Below, one piece after another: positions 32,860 through 41,101 of a DNA stretch of 64,000 nt (its first letter is position 1; every line of letters begins with the position of its first letter). The position numbers and the translations under genes were made by a program. The stretch spans positions 372,001 to 436,000 of the forward strand of contig NZ_CP049107.1 in the NCBI RefSeq assembly GCF_011044255.1. Direction: 5' to 3'. The stretch comes from Rhizorhabdus phycosphaerae. Lineage in GTDB: Bacteria > Pseudomonadota > Alphaproteobacteria > Sphingomonadales > Sphingomonadaceae. The notes beneath the pieces are model-generated. The model was not told where the DNA came from. It saw nothing but the letters and a program-made list of their open reading frames with translations, and made no database searches.

Positions 32860-33746
32860 TGCAGGAAGGCAGCGCAGATCCAGGGCTTTATGATTTCTCG
32901 CCCTATCGCGGGCGCAAGCCATTCAGCTGGCCGGGCGACAAGAAGGTCGCGGTCTGGGTGTCCCCCAATCTCGAATATTATGAGATCGACCCGCCGAAGA
33001 ACCCGCATCGCGCTTCATGGACAAGGCCCCATCCCGACGTCGTGGGTTATGCGCATCGCGATTATGCCAATCGGGTCGGACATTGGCGCATGGCCGAGGT
33101 GATGAGCAAGCATGGCTTTCCAGGCTCGGTCAGCCTGTCGGTCGCTTTATGCCAGCACCATCCGGACGTGGTCGCCGATGCCAATGCGCGCGGATGGGAG
33201 TTCTTCAGCCACGGAATCTACAACACCCGCTACTCCTACGGGATGGACGAAGCGCAGGAGCGCGCGATCATCGAGGATTCGATCCGCACCGTGCACGACG
33301 CGACCGGACAGACGATCCGCGGCTGGCTCGCCCCCGCCCTCACCCACACGCCGCGCACGCTCGACCTGATCGCCGAATATGGGCTCGACTATACCTGCGA
33401 CCTCTATCACGACGATCAGCCGCAACGCGTGAAGACCACCAGCGGCGATCTGATCTCGATGCCCTACAGCCTAGAGGTCAACGACCATTATGGCTTCTTC
33501 ATCTATAATATGAGCCCGCGCGACTATGCCCGGACGCTGATCCGGCAGTTCGAACGCCTCGCCGACGAGCCTTCGGGCTCCGTGATGTGCATTCCGCTCC
33601 ACTCCTATCTGATCGGTCAGCCGCATCGCATCGGCGCCTTCGAGGAGGTGCTGCGCCAGATCGCCGCCGATGGCCGGGCGTGGATCACCCGCTCGGGCGA
33701 CATTGCCGACGCCTGGCGGACGGCGCAGGCAGGAGCCGACGCATGA
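32859..33746 (+). CDS. Polysaccharide-deacetylase-fold (PuuE allantoinase/imidase-like) hydrolase 1
   Basis: A 295-residue NodB-homology protein of the metal-independent PuuE/cyclic imidase branch. The N-terminal WPGDKKVAVWVSPNLEYYE and the FFSHGIYNTRY segment match, with a single His where true deacetylases have HxxxH. GWLAPALTHTPRTLDLIAEYGLDY and the C-terminal CIPLHSYLIGQPHR are also conserved. PuuE opens allantoin, and relatives open cyclic imides. Its start overlaps the amidohydrolase stop (TGATG), and its end overlaps a paralogous gene by 4 nt, so the pair may be a heteromer or act on successive substrates. Confidence 0.88.
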   Translation: MQEGSADPGLYDFSPYRGRKPFSWPGDKKVAVWVSPNLEYYEIDPPKNPHRASWTRPHPDVVGYAHRDYANRVGHWRMAEVMSKHGFPGSVSLSVALCQHHPDVVADANARGWEFFSHGIYNTRYSYGMDEAQERAIIEDSIRTVHDATGQTIRGWLAPALTHTPRTLDLIAEYGLDYTCDLYHDDQPQRVKTTSGDLISMPYSLEVNDHYGFFIYNMSPRDYARTLIRQFERLADEPSGSVMCIPLHSYLIGQPHRIGAFEEVLRQIAADGRAWITRSGDIADAWRTAQAGADA

Positions 33747-34660
33747 GCCTCGATCCCAGCTATCTCGACTATCCGCGTCGCCGGCTCGGCTATGATCATG
33801 ATCTCTATGCCTATTCCGCGCTGCCGACGCGCAAGCCGCTGGCCTGGCCGGGCGGCAAGGGCGTGGCGGTCTGGATCGTGGTCAGCCTCGAATGGTTCCC
33901 GATCACGCCCTCGGACACGCCTTTCCGCGCGCCGGGGCACATGCAGACGGCCTATCCCGACTATCGTCACTATACCGCGCGCGAATATGGCACGCGCATC
34001 GGCTTCTATCGCCTGCTCGACGCCTTCGCCAAAGCGGGCGTGCAGGTATCGGTCGCGGCGAATGGCGCCATAGCGCAGCGCTATCCGTCGGTGATCCGCG
34101 ACATTGTCGATGCCGGCCATGAGCTGATTGCCCATTCGACCGACATGAACGGCACGGTCGCCTCGACCCTGCCGGTCGAAGAAGAGCGCAGGCTGATCCG
34201 CGACAGCATCGCAACCTTGTCGGAGGCGGCTGGAACGGCACCGCGTGGCTGGCATTCCATTGCCCGCTCGCAAAGCTTTGCCACGCCGGACCTGCTGGTT
34301 GAGGCCGGGATCGAATATTGCTGCGACTGGGCCAATGACGACATGCCGTGGAGCTTCGCCAACGGGCTGGTCAACCTGCCCCTGAACCACGAATTGTCGG
34401 ACCGGCAGATCATCAACGTGCAGCAGCAGTCGGTCGACAGCTACGCCGAACAGATGCTTGACGCACGGGACTGGCTTGCGGGCGAAGCTGCGGCCGGCGG
34501 CGGCGGGCGCCTGCTGCCTCTGCACCTCACCCCCTATATCATCGGCCTGCCCTACCGGATGGACGCTTTCGAGCGCCTGCTTGCCGACCTCAAAGCCAGC
34601 CCCGCGACGTGGTTCGCGCGCGGGAGCGACATCCTCGATTCCTACAGGAGCCAATCGTGA
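33743..34660 (+). CDS. Polysaccharide-deacetylase-fold (PuuE-like) hydrolase 2
   Basis: A 305-residue paralogue of the preceding protein with the same segments: WPGGKGVAVWIVVSLEWFP, LIAHSTDMNGT, GWHSIARSQSFATPDLLVEAGIEY and LPLHLTPYIIGLPYRMDAFE. It too lacks the second histidine of the NodB zinc site, so a metal-independent cyclic amide or imide hydrolase is the best family-level guess. The ATG at 33743 overlaps the upstream stop (ATGA), and its own stop overlaps the GTG start of the MDR gene. The tandem arrangement indicates two related ring-opening steps or an obligate pair. Confidence 0.87.
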   Translation: MSLDPSYLDYPRRRLGYDHDLYAYSALPTRKPLAWPGGKGVAVWIVVSLEWFPITPSDTPFRAPGHMQTAYPDYRHYTAREYGTRIGFYRLLDAFAKAGVQVSVAANGAIAQRYPSVIRDIVDAGHELIAHSTDMNGTVASTLPVEEERRLIRDSIATLSEAAGTAPRGWHSIARSQSFATPDLLVEAGIEYCCDWANDDMPWSFANGLVNLPLNHELSDRQIINVQQQSVDSYAEQMLDARDWLAGEAAAGGGGRLLPLHLTPYIIGLPYRMDAFERLLADLKASPATWFARGSDILDSYRSQS

Positions 34661-35670
34661 AAGCCTATCAACTCGGTCCGCAGAACGGCCTCGAATCGCT
34701 GAACCTCGTCGAGCGCGCCATGCCTGTCGCCGGCCCCGGCGAAGCGGTCTTGAAGGTCCGCTATGTCTGCCTCAACAATCGCGACCTTCAGATCCTCGAA
34801 GGCCGCTATGGCGCGAAGAAAGCCGAAGACCGCATCCCCTTTTCCGAGGGCCTGGGCGAAGTGGTGTCGCTCGGCGAAGGCGTATCGGGCATTGCGATCG
34901 GCGATCGCGCTATCCTCGCGCACTTCGTTTCGTGGATCGATGGGCCGTTCGAGATACGCCATTTCGGCGCCGACCTCGGCACCACCCTCGACGGATGGAT
35001 GGCTGAATATGTCAAGGTTCCGGCTGCTGCGCTGGTGAAGGTGCCCGACAGCCTCAGCGACGAGGCTGCGGCACCTCTGGCCGCTGCGACGCTCACCGCA
35101 TGGCATGCGGTCGTCGAAGTGGGACAGGTTCGCGCCGGCGACCTCGTCTTGGCGCTGGGCACCGGGGGTGTCGCCATGGCGGCCCTCCAGATCGCAAAGG
35201 CCAATGGCGCTTTCGTCGCCATCACCTCGTCGAGCGATGCAAAGCTGGAACAGGCGCGCAAGCTGGGTGCGGACTATACCGTCAACTATTCCACCCACCC
35301 CGATTGGGCGGCCGAGCTTCACCGCCAGACCGGACGTCGCGGCGCCGACATCGTGGTCGAGACGGGAGGCCAGAACACACTGGCCCAGTCGATCGACGCC
35401 TGCGCGGTCAACGCCCGCATCGTCATCATCGGCGTCACCGGATCCGGCGAACCGCTGCCCAATTATGGCTCGATCATTGGCAAGAACATCACGCTGAAGG
35501 GGATCGCCGAAGGCAGCCGTGCGATGCTCGCCCGGCTTGTCCGCGCGATGGAGGCCACCGGCTTCGCGCCGGTTATCGACCGCACCTTCACCTTCGACCA
35601 GGCGCCCGAGGCATGCCGCTACCTCAAGTCAGGCGCGCATCTTGGCAAGGTGTTGATCAAGGTCGGTTGA
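34657..35670 (+). CDS. MDR-superfamily NAD(P)-dependent alcohol/quinone oxidoreductase
   Basis: A 337-residue medium-chain dehydrogenase. The N-terminal GroES-like half has NNRDLQILEGRYG in place of the catalytic-zinc Cys site of classical alcohol dehydrogenases, and no structural-zinc Cys cluster is seen, so it belongs to the zinc-independent quinone-oxidoreductase-like group. The Rossmann motif is LALGTGGVAMAALQIA. It reduces or oxidises an enal, enone or alcohol intermediate; the substrate is unknown. The start is GTG at 34657, with AGGAG 7 nt upstream and a GTGA overlap with the preceding gene. It is the last gene of the TonB receptor operon, followed by a strong hairpin terminator. Confidence 0.9.
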   Translation: MKAYQLGPQNGLESLNLVERAMPVAGPGEAVLKVRYVCLNNRDLQILEGRYGAKKAEDRIPFSEGLGEVVSLGEGVSGIAIGDRAILAHFVSWIDGPFEIRHFGADLGTTLDGWMAEYVKVPAAALVKVPDSLSDEAAAPLAAATLTAWHAVVEVGQVRAGDLVLALGTGGVAMAALQIAKANGAFVAITSSSDAKLEQARKLGADYTVNYSTHPDWAAELHRQTGRRGADIVVETGGQNTLAQSIDACAVNARIVIIGVTGSGEPLPNYGSIIGKNITLKGIAEGSRAMLARLVRAMEATGFAPVIDRTFTFDQAPEACRYLKSGAHLGKVLIKVG

Positions 35671-35737
35671 GGAGGCACGGCGCAGCCTCGCATCTAAGAG
35701 GCTGGAGCCCGGCAGCCTTCGGCATCAATTTGAAGCA

Positions 35738-35764
35738 GGGCTCTGCCACAGTTTGGCAGAGCCC
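35738..35764. terminator. Bidirectional hairpin terminator
   Basis: A perfect 11-bp stem (GGGCTCTGCCA, loop CAGTT, TGGCAGAGCCC) lies between the convergent MDR and GntR genes. There is no long T-tract on either side, so it may work with Rho or simply protect the 3' ends. Confidence 0.72.
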
Positions 35765-35769
35765 GAGGA

Positions 35770-36660
35770 TCAGGCGGCAGGCGTCTGCAGATCCAGCCTG
35801 ACGTGAAACCGGTCTGACCGATAATGCGCATAGGTTCGCAGGAACGGCGTATCGTTCCGATCGTAAACGGTCCGCGTGATGCGCAGGATGGCGGAAAGCG
35901 GTTCGACATTCAGCGCCTCGACCAGGGACGGGTCCGCCAGCATTGCGCCGATCGTCTGCTCTGCCCGTTCGGCGTGCAGGCCGGCCTCGTCGAGCAGCTT
36001 GAGCAGCGGCGCCCGAGGCAATGTTTTCTCGGAAATCACGTCGGCAAGCTCACCGCGGACATAGCTCACAATATAGCCGATCGGAATCCCCTCGAGGCAC
36101 CGCACGCGTACGGCGCGGACAACGTCGGCCCCCTCCTCGATCCGGAGTGCATTGGCAATGATGTCTGTCGCCGCTCGGTGCTCGACCGAGATGACATTGA
36201 CGGTCGTGCCTTCTCCCAGGGCCATCAGGCTGTCCACGGCCTGATCTATGTTCGCCTCGATGGGTTTGGCCGGCGACTTGAAGATGACCCGCGTGCCAAG
36301 CCGACGGCGACGTTCGACATAATGCTGGTCGGCAAGATCGTTCAGGACACGGCGAGCAGTGATGCGAGATACGCCATAATGCGCCGAAAGCTCCTGCTCG
36401 GTCGGCAGGACACTGCCGCAAGGGCGCTGCCCGCTCAGGATTTCGTCACGCAGGCTAAGATAGATCTGGTGGTATAGCGGCACTGCGCCTTGGCGATCGA
36501 GCACTATGCCTCCCCTGCTGGCGGCCAACGTGGCGAAAGCGACATTCCGCTGGTCCGGCGCACCGCTCTTCGGAGGTCGACCGCGCTTAGTCAAGTCGCT
36601 CGCGGAGTCCGCTGCTCCCAGCACATAACCGAGACTCGCGGTTTCGATCAGCTTGCTCAC
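35770..36660 (-). CDS. GntR-family (HutC/FarR-type) transcriptional regulator
   Basis: A 296-residue GntR-family regulator. After an unusual 55-residue basic leader, the winged helix (PLYHQIYLSLRDEIL, PTEQELSAHYGVSRITARRV) is followed by a UTRA ligand domain in the C-terminal half (residues about 155-290), which defines the HutC subfamily. HutC proteins are usually repressors relieved by a pathway metabolite. It starts with GTG at 36660, overlapping the MFS stop (GTGA). The operon is divergent from the tandem alpha/beta-hydrolase gene, and box B lies between them, as expected for an autoregulated repressor. Similar boxes upstream of other operons suggest that it governs the 29.7-60.7 kb region (inference). 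Confidence 0.93.
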   Translation of the reverse strand: MSKLIETASLGYVLGAADSASDLTKRGRPPKSGAPDQRNVAFATLAASRGGIVLDRQGAVPLYHQIYLSLRDEILSGQRPCGSVLPTEQELSAHYGVSRITARRVLNDLADQHYVERRRRLGTRVIFKSPAKPIEANIDQAVDSLMALGEGTTVNVISVEHRAATDIIANALRIEEGADVVRAVRVRCLEGIPIGYIVSYVRGELADVISEKTLPRAPLLKLLDEAGLHAERAEQTIGAMLADPSLVEALNVEPLSAILRITRTVYDRNDTPFLRTYAHYRSDRFHVRLDLQTPAA

Positions 36661-37922
36661 GCGGCGTCCTGCGGCCAGCGGGGATATCGGCCCATGGCCA
36701 GCAAGGACAGGCTCCCAAGGAGGAGGCAGCCAATCCCTGAGAGCAGCGCAACATCGTAGCGACCGGTCGCATCGAACACGCGGCCATAGACCACCGGCCC
36801 CATTCCGCCGCCAAAGGCGATAACCGTGTAGAAGGTGCCGTAGATCATGCCATAGGCGCGCCGCCCGAAATAGCGCGCGATCAGATAGGCCAGGAGGTCG
36901 AACTCGAACCCTGCGCCCAGCCCCAGCGTGACGACGGCTATGGCCGCATGGCTCGCGTCAAGTTCGGGACGTGACAGCATGTAGCTGCCGATCATCGGCA
37001 GGACCAGGATGGCGAGCGCGCATCCCGGAGCCCAGAAACGATCGAGCAGCCAGCCGCCGGCGATCCGTCCTGCGATGACGGACAGGCCGAAGCCGGCCGT
37101 GATCGAGCCGATCTGGGTCAGCGTGAATTTCTGGGTTCGCAAGATGTTTTCGAGATTGGGCGTGGGGGCGGTCAGGGCGAAGGCGATCAGCAGAAACGCG
37201 AAGGTCATGATCCAGAAGCGGCGGTCATGGAGGGCCTCCCGCACGGTCAGCCCGGACTCCACGACCGTCCCTGCGGCTGCCTTCAGCGTTGCCGTTGCCG
37301 CATTCGTTCGCTCGCGGAAGAGAGCTGCAACGACAGGGATGCCGATCAGGATGGGCAGCGCCCCGATCACGAAGAACCCCGTGCGCCAGCCATAGCTGCC
37401 GATCAGCCAGGCGGCGAAGGGCTTGATCAGGAAGCCGGTGATCCCGGTGCCGGTGCTGGCAATGCCGATCGCCAGGCCGCGATGCCGGTCGAACCAGCCG
37501 TTGACGCTGTGCATCCAGGTTGCCGTGAGGGTGCCCGCCCCGAGCGTCGACATCAGCACCCACTGCCCATAATAGACCCAGATATTACCACCGCTCAGAC
37601 CCAGGCTCATGAACGTGAGCCCGAACAGGGCGAGCGAGATCAGCGCAACCGGCTTTGCTCCGTACCGGTCGACGGCAAAGCCGGCGATTGGTCCGGTTGC
37701 CATCACCACCACCGATTGCACGGTGATCGATCCCATCAGTGCCGCAAAGCTCCAGCCGAACTCGCGCTGCAGCTCGGGTGCGAACATGCCGATGGTGTAG
37801 AAGGGCAAGGGACTGAGGCCGAGCGCCAGCCCCACCATCGAACCTGCGACCACGGTCCATCCTGCCAGACTGTCTCTTGGAGCGAGAGGCTTCTGGGCTG
37901 AGCTTTCGGTCAAGGCGGTCAT
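36657..37922 (-). CDS. MFS transporter co-transcribed with the GntR regulator
   Basis: A 421-residue, 12-helix MFS carrier with GFAVDRYGAKPVAL in loop 2-3 and NGWFDRHRGLAIGIASTGTG in helix 5. It is a paralogue of the carrier at 28452-29738, so the two probably carry related compounds (monocarboxylate or aromatic-acid-like). ATG 37922 is preferred over 37961. Coupling to the regulator gene suggests that it imports the inducer or the substrate of the regulon. Confidence 0.91.
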   Translation of the reverse strand: MTALTESSAQKPLAPRDSLAGWTVVAGSMVGLALGLSPLPFYTIGMFAPELQREFGWSFAALMGSITVQSVVVMATGPIAGFAVDRYGAKPVALISLALFGLTFMSLGLSGGNIWVYYGQWVLMSTLGAGTLTATWMHSVNGWFDRHRGLAIGIASTGTGITGFLIKPFAAWLIGSYGWRTGFFVIGALPILIGIPVVAALFRERTNAATATLKAAAGTVVESGLTVREALHDRRFWIMTFAFLLIAFALTAPTPNLENILRTQKFTLTQIGSITAGFGLSVIAGRIAGGWLLDRFWAPGCALAILVLPMIGSYMLSRPELDASHAAIAVVTLGLGAGFEFDLLAYLIARYFGRRAYGMIYGTFYTVIAFGGGMGPVVYGRVFDATGRYDVALLSGIGCLLLGSLSLLAMGRYPRWPQDAA

Positions 37923-37986
37923 CGCGCTCCCTGCTTGGCGTTGTGATCCGGGGCTGGACAAGGGCCGGATGATGGCACATCAATAG

Positions 37987-38003
37987 GTATATTAATATAT
38001 CAA
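37987..38003. promoter_or_regulatory. AT-rich operator box B between GntR operon and tandem hydrolase
   Basis: The box GTATATTAATATATCAA contains the perfect 12-nt palindrome TATATTAATATA. It lies 65 nt from the MFS-GntR operon start and 23 nt from the divergent hydrolase start, so one bound protein could control both. It matches box A at 14 of 17 positions or better and is the strongest argument that the adjacent GntR protein is the binder. Confidence 0.65.
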
Positions 38004-38025
38004 TTAAAGCGGGCGAGCGGACCTT

Positions 38026-39741
38026 ATGCGTGAAGGCTATAGTGCGTCTATCACCCGATCCTATGTCAGCGTCCCTGCGGCGGGTACGCCCCGGATGGTT
38101 CATTACAGGGTTGCAGGTTCGGGCTCGAACATCGTTTTGCTGCACGATTCCCCCCGCTCGTCGCGCCTGCACCTGCCGCTGATGAAAATGCTCGCCAGTC
38201 GGTTTCGCGTCTTCGCGCTCGACACGCCCGGATATGGCAATTCCGATCCCCTCGACATCGAAGCGCCGACGATCCCCGATTTCGCCCAGGCGCTCGGCAC
38301 CGCACTCGAGGCCCTTGGTCTGTCGGAAGCACCGATCTACGCGACCCATACCAGCGCCAAGATCGCGCTGGCATTGGCGGCGCGCGGCGGGCGCATGCCG
38401 ATGCTGTTGCTCGACGGGCTGTCGATTCCGGATCAGCCTGCCGATGATGAATTTATCAAAGCCTATATGCGTCCCTTTGCGCCCGAACCGACCGGAGCCT
38501 GGCTTGCGGCAGAATGGAGCCGGACGCGCGACATGGTGCGGTGGTTTCCGTGGTTTGCCTGCACCCCCGACCGGCGCATTGCAGCGGAGCCGCCCTCGCC
38601 CCTATGGCTGGAGGATTATGGCATCGACCTGTTCAGCGCCGGTCCCCACTATGCCGATGCCTATAGTGCGGCGATGCGTTGGTCGCCGATGGAAGACCTG
38701 CTCGCGGTTCGGGTCCCCACCATTGTCGGGGCGCGCGAGGACGACGTCCTGTTCCCACAGCTCGCAAAGGTGCCATGCGACCGAAACCCGGCGCTTTCGG
38801 TCCAGCGCCTCGGCACAGATCGCGCGGCGTGGATCGAATGGATCGGGCAGTCGCTAGCCGGCGTGGCAAGCGGCGATCGAACCGCCATCACGGCCGACAC
38901 GCGATCCAGCGATGCGAGAGGATATCTGGCGCTGGACCATGGTCAACTGCACTGGAGCCGTTCCGGACATCTCTCCGCTAAGGAGCGCCGCCCGCTGCTC
39001 ATATTGTCGGCCCCCTCGACACTGGAAGCCAGCAGATGGGCGCGTGCATTCGCGCCCATCCGACCGGTCATCGTCCCCGATCTGCCGGGCTTCGGCGATT
39101 CCGATCCCCTCCCCTCCGGCGGCGCGACCGCAGACGCGATCGCCGATGCGCTGGCGGCCCTGGTCGACGCGCTCGAGAGCGATGCGTGCGACGTGATGGC
39201 CATCGGCCTTGCTGCGCCGATAGGCGCTCGGATGGCCGCACGCTGGCCGGATCGGGTGGCGTCGCTTGTGACTTGGGGAGCGCCGGCATTGGCAGAGGCC
39301 GACGCAGCGCTGATACCCGAGATAGCCTTCGATCCCGTTGGCGGCTCGCACCTCCACCGCTTCTGGCACATGCTTCGCGACGGGTGCGTGCAGTGGCCCT
39401 GGCATGACGCACGACCGGAGGCAGCGCGTTCCGGCGAGATTGCCGATCCGGACGAGTTGCACCGCGCGCTCACCGGAATGCTCAAGCAGCGGATAGACTA
39501 TGGACAGGCGATTGCCGCTGCCATGGCTGCCAACCAGCCTTCCGACTGGCAAGAGGTGCAGGTGCCTGTCGTTGTTGCCGTGGGTGATGATCCATCCATG
39601 GCGTGTGCGACGGCGCTTCTTGCACTCTTGCCCGATGCGAAGGCCTTCAGGGTTCCGCAGGACCACGCAATAGCGGCAGCGGCGCTGGATCAGGCCTTGG
39701 CCATGGCGAGCGGACGGGCGCAGGCAGAGGCCATATCGTGA
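38026..39741 (+). CDS. Tandem two-domain alpha/beta-hydrolase-fold protein
   Basis: A 571-residue protein with two alpha/beta-hydrolase domains in series (about 20-290 and 300-565). Domain 1 has LLHDSPRSS, LDTPGYGNSDP and an elbow IYATHTSA with His108 in place of the nucleophile Ser, as in the HTG proteins at 21334 and 43421. Domain 2 has LPGFGDSDPL, an elbow AIGLAAPIG with no nucleophile residue, and a possible late His in PQDHAIAAAA. Neither domain has a classical Ser-Asp-His triad. It may be a lyase, a binding protein or a pseudo-enzyme pair; the function is unknown. It overlaps the MFS gene downstream and sits behind box B. Confidence 0.82.
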   Translation: MREGYSASITRSYVSVPAAGTPRMVHYRVAGSGSNIVLLHDSPRSSRLHLPLMKMLASRFRVFALDTPGYGNSDPLDIEAPTIPDFAQALGTALEALGLSEAPIYATHTSAKIALALAARGGRMPMLLLDGLSIPDQPADDEFIKAYMRPFAPEPTGAWLAAEWSRTRDMVRWFPWFACTPDRRIAAEPPSPLWLEDYGIDLFSAGPHYADAYSAAMRWSPMEDLLAVRVPTIVGAREDDVLFPQLAKVPCDRNPALSVQRLGTDRAAWIEWIGQSLAGVASGDRTAITADTRSSDARGYLALDHGQLHWSRSGHLSAKERRPLLILSAPSTLEASRWARAFAPIRPVIVPDLPGFGDSDPLPSGGATADAIADALAALVDALESDACDVMAIGLAAPIGARMAARWPDRVASLVTWGAPALAEADAALIPEIAFDPVGGSHLHRFWHMLRDGCVQWPWHDARPEAARSGEIADPDELHRALTGMLKQRIDYGQAIAAAMAANQPSDWQEVQVPVVVAVGDDPSMACATALLALLPDAKAFRVPQDHAIAAAALDQALAMASGRAQAEAIS

Positions 39742-41084
39742 TGCCCAGTGCTGACATGACCCAATCCCCGCAGCAGAGCACATGGCCGAGGCGCTCCTAC
39801 GCGTGGTATGTCCTGTCGCTTCTCACCCTCGCTTATGCGCTGGCCATTCTCGATCGGGTGTCGATCGCGCTGTTGATCGAGCCGCTCAAAGCGGCACTCG
39901 CGATCAACGACACGCAGTTCGGTCTGCTCCAGGGCATGGCGTTCAGCATCGTCTATTCGGTGCTGGGTCTGCCCTTGGGGATGCTGTCCGATCGCCGCCG
40001 GCGTGTGACGCTGCTCTTCGGGGGCCTGATGCTGTGGAGTGCCGCCACGATCGGCTGCTCTTTCGCGAGCAATTTCCACGAATTGTTCGTCGCACGCATG
40101 CTCGTCGGTGTCGGCGAGGCGGCGCTCGTCCCCGTCGCCACCTCGCTCATCGCCGACTATTTCGAGCCCGACATTCGCCCTAAGGCCTATGGCATCTTCG
40201 TTACCGGCAGTTCGCTCGGTACGGCCACCGCCATGGCGCTGGGTGGCCTGTTCCTCGATTGGGCGGAAAGGCTCATCGCCGGAATGCCGGGCCTGTTCGG
40301 CGCGATGCAGGCTTGGCAAGTCGTGTTCGTTCTTTGCGGCACGCCGGGCCTGTTGCTGGCGGTCATCCTCATCCTGACGGCGCGCGAGCCGGCACGGCAA
40401 GGCGGTACGGCGATAGCGCCTCCGCTCAGTCTGAAGCCGCTGCTGCTCCTGTTCGTCGAGCGGCCCGGAGCGTTCGGGCTTTTCATGCTCGGTTCGGTGC
40501 TCAACCTCGTCTGCGTCTATGCGATCGTCGGCTGGTTTCCCGCGCTGTTCATCCGCGCGCATGGCTGGACGGCGGCGGAGACGGGCAAGATCCTCGGCGC
40601 CGTCGGGCTGCCGATCTCGATCTTCGCGGCGGTCAACAGCGGTTGGGTCATCGCCTGGCTGAAGCGGCGGGGGCATGCCGACGCGCCGATCCTTTGCGCC
40701 ATGGGCTGCTCGGCATCGATGTTCATTTTCGGCACGCTGGCCTGCCTCGCCCCCAGCGGCAATCTGGCGTTGCTCGGCTACGCGTTGAATGCGCTGTTCC
40801 TGAACTGGAACACCTCCGCCGTTTACAGTGGCTTCGCACAGATTACCCCCAATGCCCTGCGCGCCCAGATCATGGCCCTGCAGACCATCGCCTCCGGGCT
40901 GATCGCGCTTACGGCAGGCAATTTCATCGTCGGCTTCCTGTCGGACACCGTCTTCACATCGCCGTCCGGGATCGCCTGGTCGCTGGGCAGTGTCTTCCTG
41001 GGCTGCGGTCTTGCCGCCTTCTTCATTCTCATGGCCAGTCGACGCAGTTTCCGCGCAGCAGTCGCAGCCAATGACATCGCCTGA
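39741..41084 (+). CDS. MFS transporter (spinster/GudP-like)
   Basis: A 447-residue, 12-helix MFS carrier. An N-terminal ILDRVSIALLIEPLKAAL segment, GMLSDRRRRVTL in loop 2-3 and VGEAALVPVATSLIADYF in helix 4-5 place it in the spinster/anion-symporter-like group common in sphingomonads. ATG 39741 overlaps the upstream stop by 1 nt; GTG 39738 is an alternative start. It forms an operon with the tandem hydrolase and the bicupin. Confidence 0.9.
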   Translation: MPSADMTQSPQQSTWPRRSYAWYVLSLLTLAYALAILDRVSIALLIEPLKAALAINDTQFGLLQGMAFSIVYSVLGLPLGMLSDRRRRVTLLFGGLMLWSAATIGCSFASNFHELFVARMLVGVGEAALVPVATSLIADYFEPDIRPKAYGIFVTGSSLGTATAMALGGLFLDWAERLIAGMPGLFGAMQAWQVVFVLCGTPGLLLAVILILTAREPARQGGTAIAPPLSLKPLLLLFVERPGAFGLFMLGSVLNLVCVYAIVGWFPALFIRAHGWTAAETGKILGAVGLPISIFAAVNSGWVIAWLKRRGHADAPILCAMGCSASMFIFGTLACLAPSGNLALLGYALNALFLNWNTSAVYSGFAQITPNALRAQIMALQTIASGLIALTAGNFIVGFLSDTVFTSPSGIAWSLGSVFLGCGLAAFFILMASRRSFRAAVAANDIA

Positions 41085-41101
41085 CCTGAGAGGGGTATAA
41101 G

